Part shown: positions 32,470 through 45,345 of the stretch, in pieces
Position numbering within the stretch: the stretch's first letter is position 1
How the letters are laid out: every line of letters starts with the position of its first letter
Assembly (NCBI GenBank): GCA_018806985.1
Contig: JADANN010000183.1
Coordinates: 496,001-560,000 of the forward strand
Source: Angiostrongylus vasorum
Taxonomy: Eukaryota; Nematoda; Chromadorea; Rhabditida; Metastrongylidae
Length of the DNA: 64,000 nt
Reading direction: 5' to 3'
Translations under genes and position numbers: made by a program
The notes under the pieces: model-generated
Database searches by the model: none
What the model saw: only the letters and a program-made list of their open reading frames with translations
Told to the model about the DNA's origin: nothing

Positions 32470-33530
32470 CTTTCAGCTCTTTCAATCTGGTGTATGCAGT
32501 GGTGGATTTACTATACGTAAGTGTTTCTAATTTTTCCATTTTCTGTGCATCTTGTTGCATAAAAAATTATCAGTTTCTTTATTTACTGTTTAAGCATTTG
32601 ATTGCAAAGGGACGGCTATAACAGACCAAACTAGAGATGATGTTCTCAGCTTTTTCAACTTCATACGCCAACGTCTGTCTCAAGGAGAGTACAATGAGTA
32701 TGGGATATCATCTGCAAGTGACATGAACAAACTGGTAATTTCGGTTTTGAAGATGTCCCTTAGCTTAATATAAAAAGAAAGTTGCAAATTGCACGACACA
32801 GTCATATGAGATAAAACTCGAATTGAACATGAGGGAATAAAATGACATTACAATGGTCGAGCCCTTGTAGAGATGGGACTGCAATCTGGAGGCAATCGCT
32901 GCGAGGCTGGTACAGAACTGCCCTGAAGACGTACCGTTATCAAGCGTAGAACACGCATTGAATTTCAACTAGTGAGTTTTGCAAGGAAAAAAATTGGTTA
33001 TATGAAATATTGGTGAAAGCTAACCACTCGCCTTTGCCGAGCTTGCGCCTCTATGTCTAAAATTTAGCTACGGACCATACACGGCCGAAGAGGTGCTTAA
33101 AAGTCCAATTACTGCATCAATGTGGAAGTGGACAGAGATTGCAAATGCCGGCTGGCCAGCCGACAATATCTTCAGTGGAAACGAAGTATTACGTAGTTTT
33201 GCTAATGTGAGTCCACTCAGTGAAAGCCGACAAGCAGCGAAACGAAATTCGTGTATTTTTAGATGGTCAGTGCAAATGCGACTGCTGCCGGGTGCTATAG
33301 CTCCACTTGCGTCGAACGTGCATCTTCGGCGTGTGTATTCTCGCAGTGGTAGGTATCATTTTAAAAAGCTCCTTTGGAAACTTCATCCAAATACTGTACA
33401 CCTCTATTTAGTGCAATACCCAATGGAGCACTAGTGTACACGTCCGGAACTCCTTGTACAAACGGCGGTCAGTGCGTAAGCCCCTAAAACTGGAGTTTGT
33501 GAATACGGAATTTGTGTGCTCGCCGGGTGA
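32470..33530 (+). CDS. SCP/TAPS (CAP domain) gene, nearly intact
   Basis: Six exons with consistent phases: about 32470-32516, 32595-32734, 32871-32971, 33068-33206, 33263-33348 and 33412-33530. The encoded order is that of a single-CAP-domain secreted protein: 'CSGGF', a region with 'RDDVLSFFNFIRQRLSQG' (CAP helix 1), 'SDMNKL'+'RWDCNLEAIAARLVQNCP' (CAP 'M..L.WDC.LE..A...C'), 'SMWKWTEIANAGWPADN', 'GCYSSTC...SACVFS' and a tail with 'GTPCTNGG' and 'GVCEYGIC'. The classic CAP His/Glu pocket is not clearly kept ('FFNFIR' stands where HN..R is usual). Exons 1-5 are open. In exon 6 one extra C in the run 33481-33484 gives a TAA at 33485-33487; without it the frame reaches TGA at 33528-33530. A polyadenylation-like aataaa lies near 33585. 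Hookworm relatives are secreted ASPs; the role here is unknown. It is either a young pseudogene or a base-call error. Confidence 0.82.
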
Positions 33531-34023
33531 ATGGTGCGAAAATGATAGCTCCGCTGCTGTATCATAGAAGCATTATACTGTGTCAATAAAACGATGAATG
33601 ATTTTGCGTTAAACAACACCTCATAACATCTATCTTCTTTTCGGCCCTTGAATACGTAGTTGGCCAACTTTTATGAGGTATTTGTTGCCATTTGTGAATT
33701 CCTGTGAGAATTTCCTCTCTACACAGGGAACACGACTTTAACAGTAAAACATTACGGTGAATGCGTTCCCGTTCTAAACATCTATTGTACTTATACGAAC
33801 AAGGTTTTGGACTTCCGAGATAAGGCGTGTTTTATCACATCTTAATGCTGCAATGGACTCACTGATAGCCATCTGAGTTCTATTCTGGGTAAGAGTCACC
33901 AAATGTGTATAGGAATAAATGCTGAGCTTATTTGTCAAATCGATACCAGAATAAATCCTAAGACTGACTTTCTTTTGATCTTAGCAATAGTAATTAAACA
34001 CCTTTATCATCTGTATCAGCTGC
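33531..34023. other. 3' flank of SCP copy, otherwise unassigned
   Basis: Holds the aataaa-like signal near 33585, probably the SCP 3' UTR. The remainder shows no feature. Confidence 0.35.
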
Positions 34024-37000
34024 AGTCCCGTTGGACGTCGAGCGACTCGAGCGGGCTCCACCAAATCTTCCATTTTTCTGTGTCGCGTGCAAGAGTAGCT
34101 CAGTGGGTTTTGCGCGCTCTAGGAACCCGTTGAGCATCATATCTTTCTTCTAGGCTTTTCGTGAAGAACTCTGACCATCGGGTCGGTGGTCTTCCTGCAC
34201 TACGTTTAACACCCGAGAAATGCAGTCACTAACGGCGCTTGTCCATCGGTTATCGTTCATATGCAATACGTGCCCAGCCCAGTTTATCTTCGACTGTTTG
34301 GCGTGTAGAACGACATCTATGGTTTTTGATCGTTAACGCAGGTCGGAGCTTTCAAGACTTTCAGCTTTTAAAACTCAGGTTCGAATCCCTTGGCCTACCT
34401 GCGTGCCATGGGATACTCTCAGCATCGTCCTTTCGACTGTGCGTTCAATAATGCTGAGTGATCTTTCATCCTACTTAGGCGTCGCCCAGGTTCCTTGTGC
34501 ACGTGTTAAGGCAGGAACTATCGTTGAATCGAAAAGATGGCAACGGAGTAAGATATTCTTTGTTCTCCTCACCACCTCTTCGATGCTCCTGAAAAGCTCC
34601 CAATGCCGCTCGTTTCCTTCTGCTCAACTCTGGAGCTGTGTCGCTCATCATATTGATTTCCCGACCTAGATAGACACAAGTGGAGCATCCGGAGATATTC
34701 ATTTCGTTGAGTGTGAATGGGCATACGGAAGCAATCCGTTCCTTATGAACATCGTTTTCGTGAGATTTAATCGAAGACCAATATTTCCACAGGCTCTATC
34801 AAAGTCGGCAAGCATACGTTCCGCTTGGCTGTTTGGTGTTATAAGGACGATGTCATCAGCAAAGCAAAGATGATGTAACTTCCCAACCATCGATTTTCAC
34901 TTCCATATTACCCCATTCTAATGTCCGCATGATGTTTGGCGGAAAACAATTTTGGCGAGATGATGTCGCCTTACCTAACCACTCTTTTGACGTCAATATT
35001 AATATCGTTGTAGAATGGTGATATCATGGTTGTGAAATTTTTGTGCAACTCACGAAGAATGTTTATGTACTGAGTAGGGACTCCTTGACTATCAAGGGCT
35101 TCCGTGACTGCTTCTACCTCAATTGAGTCAAAGGCCTTCTTTAAATCGATGAACGTGAGACAGAGTAGTCTTTTGTACTCTCGCGATACTTCAATGAGTC
35201 TTGTTATCGCGTGGATATCGTCCGTTGTACTAAATCCTTTTCGAAACCCTGTTTGCTCACATGGCCTTTCTTCGTCCAGTGTTCTGTCAATCCTGTTTAG
35301 GATGACTCGAGTGAAAAGTTTGTAGATGACAGAAAGCAAGCAGATTGGGCGATAGTTGTCGATGTCGTGTACATCACCCATCTTGAACAATAACACGGTC
35401 CAGCTGGTCTTCCACTGAGTAGGGAAATTGCATTTAGACAGGCAACGTGTGAAGAGCCGAGCTAGTGTGCTAACGAGGACTGGCGGAAGGTTCTTCAGGT
35501 GTTCTGATCTTATCCTCTCCGGACTTGGTGCTGTTCGGTTTTTCACAGACGAAACGGCATGTCGTATTTCGGAAGGGAGAACCGGTGGTACAACCTATTC
35601 ATCCTCCTTTATTTCATGTGACGGAAGGTAGACGTTGCTATCGAAGAGATCTGAGTAGTATTCGTGAATGATTTCCTGCATTGTCTTTCTGGACCCTGTA
35701 ACTGTTCCGTCTGGGCGTCGGAGTACAATCATCCTGGTCTTGTAATTGGTGAAGCTTCGGTGGGCTTTGCGAGAGCTTCTCCCATCCTCTGCAGCTTCGA
35801 CGATTACTGCTGCTCTTCTCTCTTTAAGATCTTCTTTTATCGCCTGTCTCCATGGTTTTGCAAGTTCGGACGTTAGTTCGCTGTTGCCTACAGCTCGGGC
35901 GATACCACGATGGCGTATCAGCTCGAGTGTTTCATTAGGCAGACGTTTCTTGGCGGCTTTCGTACTGTCAGCTTTCATAGCGCTAACGTGAAGATGTTGA
36001 ATGAGCCGATCGTATTCTTTGTCGATGTTATCCACAACGGCATGTTCCCAACAGCCGACAGATAAACTGAATAAGTCCAGTTTGTGCTGGTTCTGGGACT
36101 TTGGTTTTTGAATTCAGCGGCTTGTTCTCTTTTCCGCGAGAAATAGAATCTTGCACGAAGGAGGCGATTGTCTGATCACGTGTAGAATTTGGGACAACAG
36201 CGACATCGGTTAGGCAAAACCTTCTATTTACTATGATGGTTCTATTATGGTCTATTTCGTTACGGTACTCGCTATTGGGAGAATCCCATGTCCAGCGTTG
36301 ATGGTGCGGCTTCTGGAATTGCGAGTTTCCATGGATGGTCTTGGTCGCCATGATTAACTGAGATAGCCGCAAACTCTGTTCGTTCCATTCTAATCCATGG
36401 GTCCCAATGTGACGTTCTTTAGACGTTCTTCTTGGTCCACTCTTGGCGTTGAAATCTGCAATGATGACCTTGAAGAACGTATGGTCCTCTCTGTAGTGTT
36501 CTCCAAGTCTATGTAGGACGCTTCGACTTCTTCTTCGTCACTGCTTGATGTCAGCGCGTAAACGACTAAGATTGACAAATCCGGTATTGATCCACGTCTT
36601 TTTAACGTAAACGCCCGATCCGGGTTGTAAGCTGATCAAATGAATCGATGTTAATGGACAAACTCGTGTTGACGAGAACGCTGAAGCCGCCGACTCCTCT
36701 ACTGTCGCATGTTCCGAGGAACAGTTCTTCTCCGATGTCAAAGACGGCGTTGAATGGGTGGCGTCGTCTCATCTCGGCCCGGCCGATGACATCGTAACTT
36801 ATGCTTCCTGCTTGCATGAGGAAGTCTTCTATCGAGGACTCGGATGCAAGTGTACGTGCATTGTAGGTACAGATCACGTTAGTTCTTTGCAATCTAGGGA
36901 GCTTCCATTGGCCCTGAGATTTTAGCAACCTCTCCGTACTTGCCCCACCCAACGCTGCCTAATTGGGGGCTCTTTCTGGATCAGGTGGGTGAGGCCCATT

Positions 37001-37440
37001 TCTTTTTACTGTTTTTACCTCCTTGATACCCATGTATAGCTTGCTGGGCTCTGAACGTGGGGGGCTGGGTATACTCACGGGTAGCTTACCAGGCTCTCCT
37101 AGAGTGGACATGGAGCTTGTTTTTTGGAGGCGACTCCTAGCCGCCTCCCATATACTTCATTAGTCACTTGACGGCAGGCTTTTGGCCGAATTGACTCGTA
37201 GAATAGAATCTGCATAAACTAGAACACACCCACACACCCGTGCATGAACGTAAATACAGAAAGTATGTGCCAAATCTGCGCAGCAGAAACCGGGAGTCGA
37301 TCCACTTGATCCACCTGCGTCTCAGGGAAGCAAAAGTCGCTTTTGGTCCGCGATTAACCTCTATCCGCCATCTGGGGGACCGCTACGTAGCCTCGCGACT
37401 AACCGGCTCGAGATCCGTCACATGAGGGAAGTCCGTGGAC
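34024..37440 (-). mobile_element. RTE LINE, best preserved copy
   Basis: About 3.4 kb, 3' end at 34024. On the minus strand: 36840-36950 endonuclease start ('NVICTYNARTLASESSIED'); 36390-36740 endonuclease (G-D-F-N equivalent decayed to 'LQISTPRVDQ' by frameshift); 35595-36035 linker; 34971-35546 RT, 191 codons open, with 'RTAPSPERIRSEHLKNLPP', 'DNYRPICLLSVIYKLFTRV' and the palm block 'FIDLKKAFDSIEVEAVTEA'; 34699-34890 with the catalytic 'HHLCFADDIVLITPN'; 34475-34702 'NISGCSTCVYLGREINMM'; then the C-terminal region. Frameshifts separate these blocks, so it is not autonomous now. Single ORF with APE-type endonuclease plus RT is the RTE layout. Confidence 0.92.
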
Positions 37441-37499
37441 AATAATTAATACATGCAATAGATACGAACTTTATTTGTTCAGCTGAGGTTGGTGTCAAT

Positions 37500-38094
37500 T
37501 GTTTCTATTGTTGCGATGATATTGGCAAAACTTGTATCACGGGCTAGATCAACCATGACGCCTTTCCGAGGGCTCGCGCAGTGCACACCGCGACACGGAT
37601 GCCCTTGTTCTGCGTTTGCTCTCAGCTAGTTTTCTATCTACCAGTGCCATCGGCAGTCACCCGTCAACGGGATTGATTTGGGAAGCACACACCGGCATTG
37701 GACCCAGTTGAGGTGAGGCTCCACTTGAAATCACAATGTTGACTTTTTTATTTACTGCCTATTACAATTTCCCCCCCATTGGCTCGACATCGAAATTTTG
37801 CAAACATCTCAGCATCGTTGCGGCATATTTCCCATGATACCTTGCCGTGAAATTATACTTGGCAACGAATAAAAAGGAAACAATGTCATTTTGAGTGGAG
37901 CCTCAGCTTAACTAGGTTACATGCCGATGTGGGCTCTCCCAGATTAATCCCATTGACGGTGAGAGAAACGCAGAGCAAAGGCCTTCGTGCGGCAATGTGC
38001 AATGCGCGAGCCCCCGGGAAGGGGAATCATGGTTCGATCTAGCTCGGTGGCCAAGTTTTGCGAATACCATCGCGACAAAAGAAACGATTTCGAG
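37500..38094. repeat. Foldback element (family D type)
   Basis: Left arm 37500-37738 pairs with right arm 37883-38094 in reverse complement: 'gggctcgcgcagtgcacacc' with 'gcaatgcgcgagccc', 'gaggctccactt' with 'gagtggagcctc', 'tgcgatgatattggcaaaac' with 'gttttgcgaataccatcgcg'. The left arm has about 40 extra bases near 37635. The central 140 bp contains family D blocks ('ttgcaaacatctcagcatc'). A large hairpin-forming, non-coding element. Confidence 0.8.
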
Positions 38095-38844
38095 TGCTAT
38101 CCATGTAATTCGATGATTTATCTATAGCACTAGTGAAGATCTATTATATAGATGGGCATCACTTTGTTTAGAAACCACTCACGCTTTTGCTAGATGTGGG
38201 ACCGGCTATGCGTTATTCACGTAGGATGACGACTGGGACCCATTCAGATCAAAAAGTCGCTTTAAAAAAAACCACAAGATAACGTGTCATAGTGAAGCAT
38301 TCGTCTCTTCGGTTCATTTTGGACTTTTAAAATTTACTCAAACTGCTTCAGAAGTCTTGCGCGCTGATTTCTTCGAGTTCTGCGGTAGGATCCTGACAAT
38401 CACTTCCAATTTCTCATTGTTGTGCTTTTGTGTCCGATGTGTACCTAAATGAGTACTTTGTCGAATTCTAGGGTTTCCCATCTAGACGATCTTTTATGCG
38501 CAAACAAAGTGCTGTACCTGTTCTGCCAATGTATTCTAAACCGCATGCCCTCACATGAGATCTAGTCTATCTCACATCCATAAAACTTACAAACCTTACA
38601 GACTGTCCCACACCTTGGAAAACGGTGCGTAGTTCTTAAACAAAGCGGCTTCCCTTTATATATTTGATCCCTGCTAGTACTATAGACAAATCACTGAATT
38701 AGATGGATGCCGCTACATAATATATATTCTGGCTCTAAAAAGGTGAATTGGCCGGGACGTCAGCCATTAAACCACGGCAACAATCACAACGGATATCAAT
38801 CTTACGTCAGCTCCACAAGGGCATTTCGTAAGAATTTCATATAT
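38095..38844. other. Unassigned
   Basis: No coding signal or shared repeat recognised. Confidence 0.3.
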
Positions 38845-38853
38845 TAATTATTA

Positions 38854-39246
38854 CCTACTTGATACTTGATAATTGAACGGTCCGTGCTCACTGGTTGTGT
38901 GAGCCCCAGCAAATCACCATTTCTCGGCGATTTGCTGGTTAAGCCGTTGTGGTTCCATGGAATCCAGAGGTCAGCTTGGCCGAAGTCTGCCTCAGGTCTC
39001 CACCACCATAGGCTGTCGCAGCCCTTGTGGATCAGAGGGAGATTTGCCACCATGGGACTTTGATACCAGGACGGTGGTGGATCCTGGGATTACTTTACTT
39101 TTAGCTAGGCTTCCTGATGTGAACGCCCGATTCCTTCTTAGCTTAGGAAACCCTGCCGGGGGAACGAATCCTCTGCTGCACATCGCAGTCCGACACCCAG
39201 GAACAGTTCCCAGCCACGATGAGGCGGTAAACCGTTGGGAGGACGA
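38854..39246 (-). mobile_element. SINE-A copy 4, full length with TSD
   Basis: Begins on + with the tail 'cctacttgatacttgataat' and ends 'gtaaaccgttgggaggacga'. Flanked by the 9 bp repeat 'taattatta' at 38845-38853 and 39247-39255. Full length and well preserved, so one of the younger copies. Confidence 0.9.
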
Positions 39247-39255
39247 TAATTATTA

Positions 39256-40424
39256 ATGTCGAGATTTATACAAAGTCGGTCTTTTTGAGGTATGCACTAT
39301 TATTATTTGTCACCTGGAGACACAGAGATAAAATCTCTTTACTAGTTGAACCCTAAAATAAGGGACGATCTGGCTGCACAGTTAATTGTCCGAGATGAAA
39401 AACAAATATACGAAAACAACGAAACACCTATCGAGATAAAGAAGATGTAAGTATGGAAACATAATAAATTGATAGATTAACACTCAGCTACAAGAAAAGG
39501 TCACGAAAAAAAGAAGCCGTTATCCGGTAATTTCAGAGCAGGTTCGTGCATGAGTCTCATTGAAGCTTTATTAGAAATGCTGTTTAGCATATCAGTGTGG
39601 AGGTATCGATTGCTCTCAGCTGATCGTCAACTATCACAGTTATCAGTACTGTACATATAATGTGTTATCAAATAAAAAATGGAAGGTTGTTTAATCACGA
39701 AAACGATATGAAATTTGCATCATGGAAACTTAGAGTTCAAACCGAATAGACCACTTATAATGTCGATGAGGAACGAAACAGCATTGGTCGCACACTGTTT
39801 GTTTCTCAGCGAACTCATCAATGGATTGACGAATCCAAAAACTTCGAGATCACGTTTTGAGTCAGTGTACGGTCTAACGCTCTGCTTTAATTATCGGTTG
39901 ACTGCAGAACCACATCCTGGATTCCCTCGTCACACCGAGCGCTTAAATGACGTGTTTTAAAACAAAAAGGGCAGAAATAGCATGCTCTCGAAAGTGAATT
40001 GGTGAAGCGGAGGTAAACTGAATCCGATTTTTTGTGTGGTTGGGTGGCTGGCGATTCCTGTGTTCCAAGAGCCATATTGATGAGAAACCCATCAGTGTCG
40101 GTGCTCCAGATGTCGTAGGGTTGATCTACTTCATGCTGGATTTATTTTGTGTTCTCCTTGGATAACAATCTCGGGAATTTGATGTTGTTGTTAACTTCAC
40201 TCTTTATTGTTTTTTTATCTCACTACGTGATGAAGAATCACATCCTGTCCAACTATAACCGACTATAAAGTTCACCATAGCAAAAAATCACTGATGTGGA
40301 CACCGGATTCCAACAGAGCTCCAATAAAGCTATCGGGCTGGAACATTGGCAGGAATTAAGTTTTTCAAACAATGTTGTGTAGTTAATTAATTCGATAGAA
40401 TGTTTTTCAAATCAGTTGTTCTAT
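39256..40424. other. Unassigned
   Basis: No recognisable gene. Frames of 81 codons (39715) and 62 codons (minus, 39887) lack motifs. Confidence 0.3.
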
Positions 40425-41390
40425 TACAGGATGTCCCTAGGGTTTAGTTGACATTTGAACTTGGAAATATTCTGGTCATATATTAAGGAAGGTAAAACTT
40501 AGTTTGTGATTTATGCATGGTTCTATTTCTTGCTCATCTGTCTTGGAATCAATACATGTTAGTGCTCTAAGTTGAGTTACACTTTCGTACCTCTCTCCAA
40601 AAGGTTGCAGAGTCAGGGGATCAATTATAATAAGGAGTGAACCATACTTACTTAGTTGGATACTCTGGACGGTCCGTCTTCACGAGCTGTGCGGACAGCA
40701 GTACATTTGCCATTCGTTCCTTTCTCTCGCAATCGTAGTCCATAGTGGTGGTCTTGTTCGAGCATGGTAGCGCGTGCGAGTCTCATACCAGGATCTGTAA
40801 AACAACTGCAGCTGCAGGTACACCTGATTGACTTTGTTTACGAACACGTCCACCCAACCTGTAGGTGGTCGTCCCTAGGGGACGTATGCATTCTCTTAGA
40901 GTCTGTTCTTTTCGTCCATCTTTAAACTAAAGTGAAACATAACTGGGAGAAATTTGAGTTCTGTTGGCACTTTTTGGGAACTTTCTAAATTTTTTTGACA
41001 TGGTTCTATTTTCAAGATAAGGGTGTACTTTACCACAGTTTGTCGCGGTGGTGTTCACGGTCCACTTGAAGAGGTCACGTACCCTAAAAATGCAGACTTT
41101 ATCCGTTAGACGAAATTGTCGCTAATCACAAATGATTTCCTCATTAGGCCAGCAATGTGCTTTCTGCGATAGACGTATAGCAGTTTTATATTCATGAATG
41201 ACCGATTTCGTATTAGATCTTGTTGAGCATTCTGTTCAGATTTCTTTTCTTATTATCGATATAGTTGGTTGTTAACTTCGATCAATGTTTGTTTCCCCCT
41301 TCTTATGGAATGATCATTATCAGTAACTCTTTATGGCCATGTTTGCATAATCCAAACATTTGTGTTCTTTCATTGATAAGCTAACGTGAA
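40425..41390. repeat. Dispersed repeat G, copy 2, with insert
   Basis: Matches 8425-9130 in order, but with about 280 bp inserted at 40640-40920. The insert shares blocks with 52305-52490 ('cctttctctcgcaatcgtag' against 'cctttcccgctcaatcgttg') and starts with a SINE-A-tail-like 'tacttacttagttggatact'. Confidence 0.6.
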
Positions 41391-41739
41391 AATGGTAAAC
41401 AACTTTATACGGCTAACGTTTCGCATTCGCGCTCGTCGTCTTCCTCAGAGCCGATCATCCGAGTCGATGATCTACAGTTGTTCGTATTCTCGAAGTGCTG
41501 CCTTCATTGTCGTATCGAGTCGAATCTTCTTCAGTGGAGACCTGCTCCAAAGAGGCAACCTCATATATTTGTAATCGTCAGAGTGAAAATTGGGCCCTTC
41601 ATCCTTCATGGACGTTCGTTAATCATTGAGGTCCACTTGAACAAAATAAGGTCCCAATTTACTTCCGTAGTGCACATTTTAGGATATTAATTACATCCGT
41701 CCAGAAGTGGTTTAGAAGCAGCGGAATGTGCAGATTTTT

Positions 41740-44700
41740 GACAGTTATCCGTAGATCCATGGAGGTCCCTAGTCGAGTGATCTCGAGCCGGTTAGTCGCG
41801 AGGCTACGTGGCGCGTTCCCACGTGGGGGATATGGGATTAATCGCGGACCAAAAGCGACTGCATGTTTCCTGATACGCAGGTGTATCCAGGGGATGGCGT
41901 CCCTGTTTCTGCTGCGCCGATTTGGCACATACTTTCTGTAGTTACGAGGCGTATTTACTCATGAGTGTGTGGGTGCGTCCAAGTTAATGCGGATTGTATT
42001 CCACGAGTGAATTCGACCAAAAGCCTGCAATCGCGGTTAGGAGTCGTCTCCAACAAATAAGCTCCATGTCCACTCTGGGAGAGCCTGGCAAGCTACCCGT
42101 ACGTATACCTATCCCCAACGTTCAGAGTCCAGCAAGCTATACGTAGGTATCAAAATGCTAAACACAGTAAAAAAAGGGGCCTCATTCCCTGATCCCGAAA
42201 GAGCCCCCAATCCGGCAGCGTTGAGTAGGACGAGTACGGAGAGCCTGCTAAAGTCCGAAGAACTAAGGTGACGATCTGTAACTACAATGCATGCACACTT
42301 GCATCCAAGTCCTCGATAGAAGACTTGCTCATGCACGCAAGAAGGATAAGGTACGACGTCATCAGCATGGCCGAAGCGGGACCACACCACCCATTCAACG
42401 CCGTCTGTGACACAGCAGACGAAATGTTCCTCGGAAATTGCGACCAGTAGAGGAGTCGGCAGCGTCGGCGTTCTCGTCAACACGAGTTTGTCCATAAACA
42501 TCGATTCAGTCGAACCACTTACAACCCCAATCGCACGTTTACGATCAAAAAGATGTGGATCAGTATCGGCATTGTCAATCTTCGTCGTTTACGCGCCGAC
42601 ATCAAACTATGACGAAGAAGAAGTCGAAGCGTTCTATATGGTCATGGAGAAGTTCTACAGAGAAGAGCATACATTCTTCAAAGTCATCACTGGAGATTTG
42701 AACGCCAAGATTGGACTAAGAAGAATGTCTGAAGAACGTCACATTGGGACCCACGGATTAGAATGGAACGAAGAGGGTGAGCGGCTGTCTGAGTTTATCA
42801 TGATGATCAAGACCATCCATGGTAACACACAATTCCAGGAGTCCCACCTTCAAGGCTGGACGTGGGAGTCTCTGAGTGGAAAGTACCATAACGAAACAGA
42901 GAAACAGATCACATCGTAGTAAATCGATGGTTTTTGCTAAACCGATGTCGCTGTTGTCCTAAAATTCTACACGGCATCAGACCATCGCCGCCTTCGTGCA
43001 AGATTCTATTTCTCGCGGAAAAGAGGAAAAGCCGTAAAATTCAAAAACCAAAGTCCAAGAACCACCATAGATTGCGACTTATTCAATTCATTAGTCGGCT
43101 GTTGGGAAGATGCCGTTGTCGATAACATCGACGATGAATACGATCGGCTGTTGTAAAAGTGCTTCGCCAATTACAAGACTAAAATTATTGCACTCCGACG
43201 CCCAGACGGAACAGTTACAGCGTCGAGAAAGGCAATGGTGAGAATCATTCACGAATACTACTCAGATCTCTTCGATAGCCACGTCCATCTCCCGTCATAT
43301 GAAACAAAGGAGGGTGGATATGTTGTACCACCTGTTCTCCTTTCCGAAATCCGACATGCCATTTCGTCGGTGAAAATTCAAACAACACCAGGTCCGGACA
43401 GAATAAGATCTAAACACCAGAAGAACCTTCCGCCAGTCCTCGTAAACACAATGGCTCAGCTCTTCACACGTTACCTGTCTGGATGCAAGGTCGCTGCTCA
43501 ATGGAATACCAGCAAGACTATGCTAATCTTGAAGAAGGGTGACGTCCACGAATTCGGCAACTATCGCCCAATCTGCTTGCTGTCTGTCGTCTACAAACTT
43601 TTCACTCGAGTCGTCCTAAACAGGGATTGACAGAACACTGGACGAAGGAAAGCCATGTGAGCAAGCAGGGTTTCAAAAAGCATTTAGTATGACGGACCAT
43701 ATCCACACGATAACAAGACTCATTAAAGTATCGCGAGAGCACAAAGGCCTCTCTGCCTCACTTTCATAGATTCACAGAAGGCCTTTGATTCAGTTGAGAC
43801 AGAAGCAGTCATGGAAGCCGTTGATAGTCAAGGAGTGCCTACTCAGTAGATAAAGATTCTTCCTGAGCTGTACAAAAACTTCACAACCAAGATATCACCA
43901 TTCTTCAACGATATTAACATCGACGTCAAAAGAGGATTTAGGCAGGCGATGCCATCTCACCAAAATTATTTACTGCCACCCTCGAGAACGTCAAGCGAAC
44001 ATTGGAATGGGATAATATGGGAGTGAAAAACGGTGGTCGGCAGCTACATCATCTTTGCTTTGCTGATGACGTCGTCCTTATAACACCAAACATTAGCCAG
44101 ATGGAACGAATGCTGGTCGACTTTGATAAAGGCTGTGGAGAGATTGGTCTTCGACTAACTCTGACAAAAACGATGTTCATGAGGAACGGATTGGTTTCGT
44201 ATTGCCATTCACGCTCAACGGAATGAATGTCTCCAAATGCTTCAGTTATGTCCATCTAGGTCGGGAAATCAACATGATGAACGACTTAGCTGCAGAGTTG
44301 AGCAGAAGGAAACGAGCAGCTTGGGGAGTTTTCAAGAGCATCGAAGAAGTAGTGAGGAGAACAAAGAACATCCTACTCCGTGCCCACCTTTTAGACTCAG
44401 CGGCACTTCCTTCGTTAACGTATGTGTCAGAAACCTGGTTGTTGCGTAAACAGGGTGAAAAATCATTCAGCGTTATTGAACGCGCTGTCGAAAGAGCGAT
44501 GCTAGGAGTATCCCGTGTCACGCAAGTAAGCGAAAAGATTCGATGCTCCGACCTGATTCAACGATAAAAAATCAAAGATGCCGTTCTATACAACAAACAG
44601 TCGAAGATAAGGTGGACCGGACACGTAATGCGTATGAACGATAACGGATGGACAGAACCCGTTAGTGACTGTATTGCTCAGGATGTCAAGCGCACTGCAG

Positions 44701-44890
44701 GAGGATGGTCAGAATTCTTCACGAAAAACGAAAAGGCTAGAAGAAAGACATGATGGTCGACGAGTCTCTAGAGCGAGCAGAACCCTCTGAGCTTCTCTTG
44801 CACGAGAGAGGAAAGAATGGAAGATTTACTGGTGCCCGCTCGAGTCACTCGACGATCAAAGGGACTACAAGTGATACAGGAGATCCGTAG
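41740..44890 (+). mobile_element. RTE LINE, nearly full length, + strand
   Basis: About 3.15 kb. 5' region 41740-42260; endonuclease 42268-42919 in two overlapping frames ('[13 protein letters not shown]', 'VVYAPTSNYDEEEVEAFYM', 'KVITGDLNAKIGLRR', 'IGTHGLEWNEEGERLSEF'); linker and RT fingers 43140-43630 ('GNYRPICLLSVVYKLFTRV'); palm and thumb 43630-44050, frame-shifted, with an in-frame TGA after 'VVLNRD'; 44040-44226 'HHLCFADDVVLITPN'; 44202-44567 'SRRKRAAWGVFKSIEEVVR'; C-terminal region to about 44760; 3' end near 44890. Several frameshifts. It still shows both catalytic signatures (G-D-x-N in the endonuclease, FADD in the RT). Confidence 0.92.
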
Positions 44891-44984
44891 ATACACCATT
44901 CCGTAAAGTGACCTGGAACAAGCTATTATGGCGAAGTTACCACTGAAGTGCTTGTTGCTGAATTATCGAATGTTCATAAGTTAA

Positions 44985-45345
44985 TGTGCAGGCGTCAGAT
45001 AACACAGTGGTATTGATGCCCGTCATCATGAGCATTGGGCTAGATGGATTCCGCTACGGGCCAATCAAGCCTCTCATCCATCCGGACTCTAGAGGACTTG
45101 TCTGGGGAAAAAAGCACTCTCTGCAGTCCAATTATGAATCCTCCAGCCCGGCTATCTCAGCAGTCTAGGGTGAGTTGCTCGACCAGCATTCTTCTATATT
45201 CAAGATGCGGTGGAAATCCTCGAGCAGAAACCGAAGTCACTTATAAAGTTGGAGGATCTTCGTGGACAATGGATGCAAGAAAACGAATTGAATGTAAGAA
45301 GTGCTGGGACGCTCCCATTAGACGTGAATACGGGTCACGTTGATG
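44985..45345 (+). mobile_element. SINE-C (tRNA-like), full length
   Basis: Head 'gataacacagtggtattgat' (box A) and 'ctagatggattccgctacgg' (degenerate box B), body 'aagcctctcatccatccgga', 'aagcactctctgcagtccaa' and 'acaatggatgcaagaaaacg', ending near 'gacgtgaatacgggtcacg'. Shares head and body with 63348-63720. Confidence 0.75.

Noticed and set aside
42109..42501. 130-codon minus-strand frame
   Set aside because: Shadow of the + strand RTE 5' region and endonuclease.
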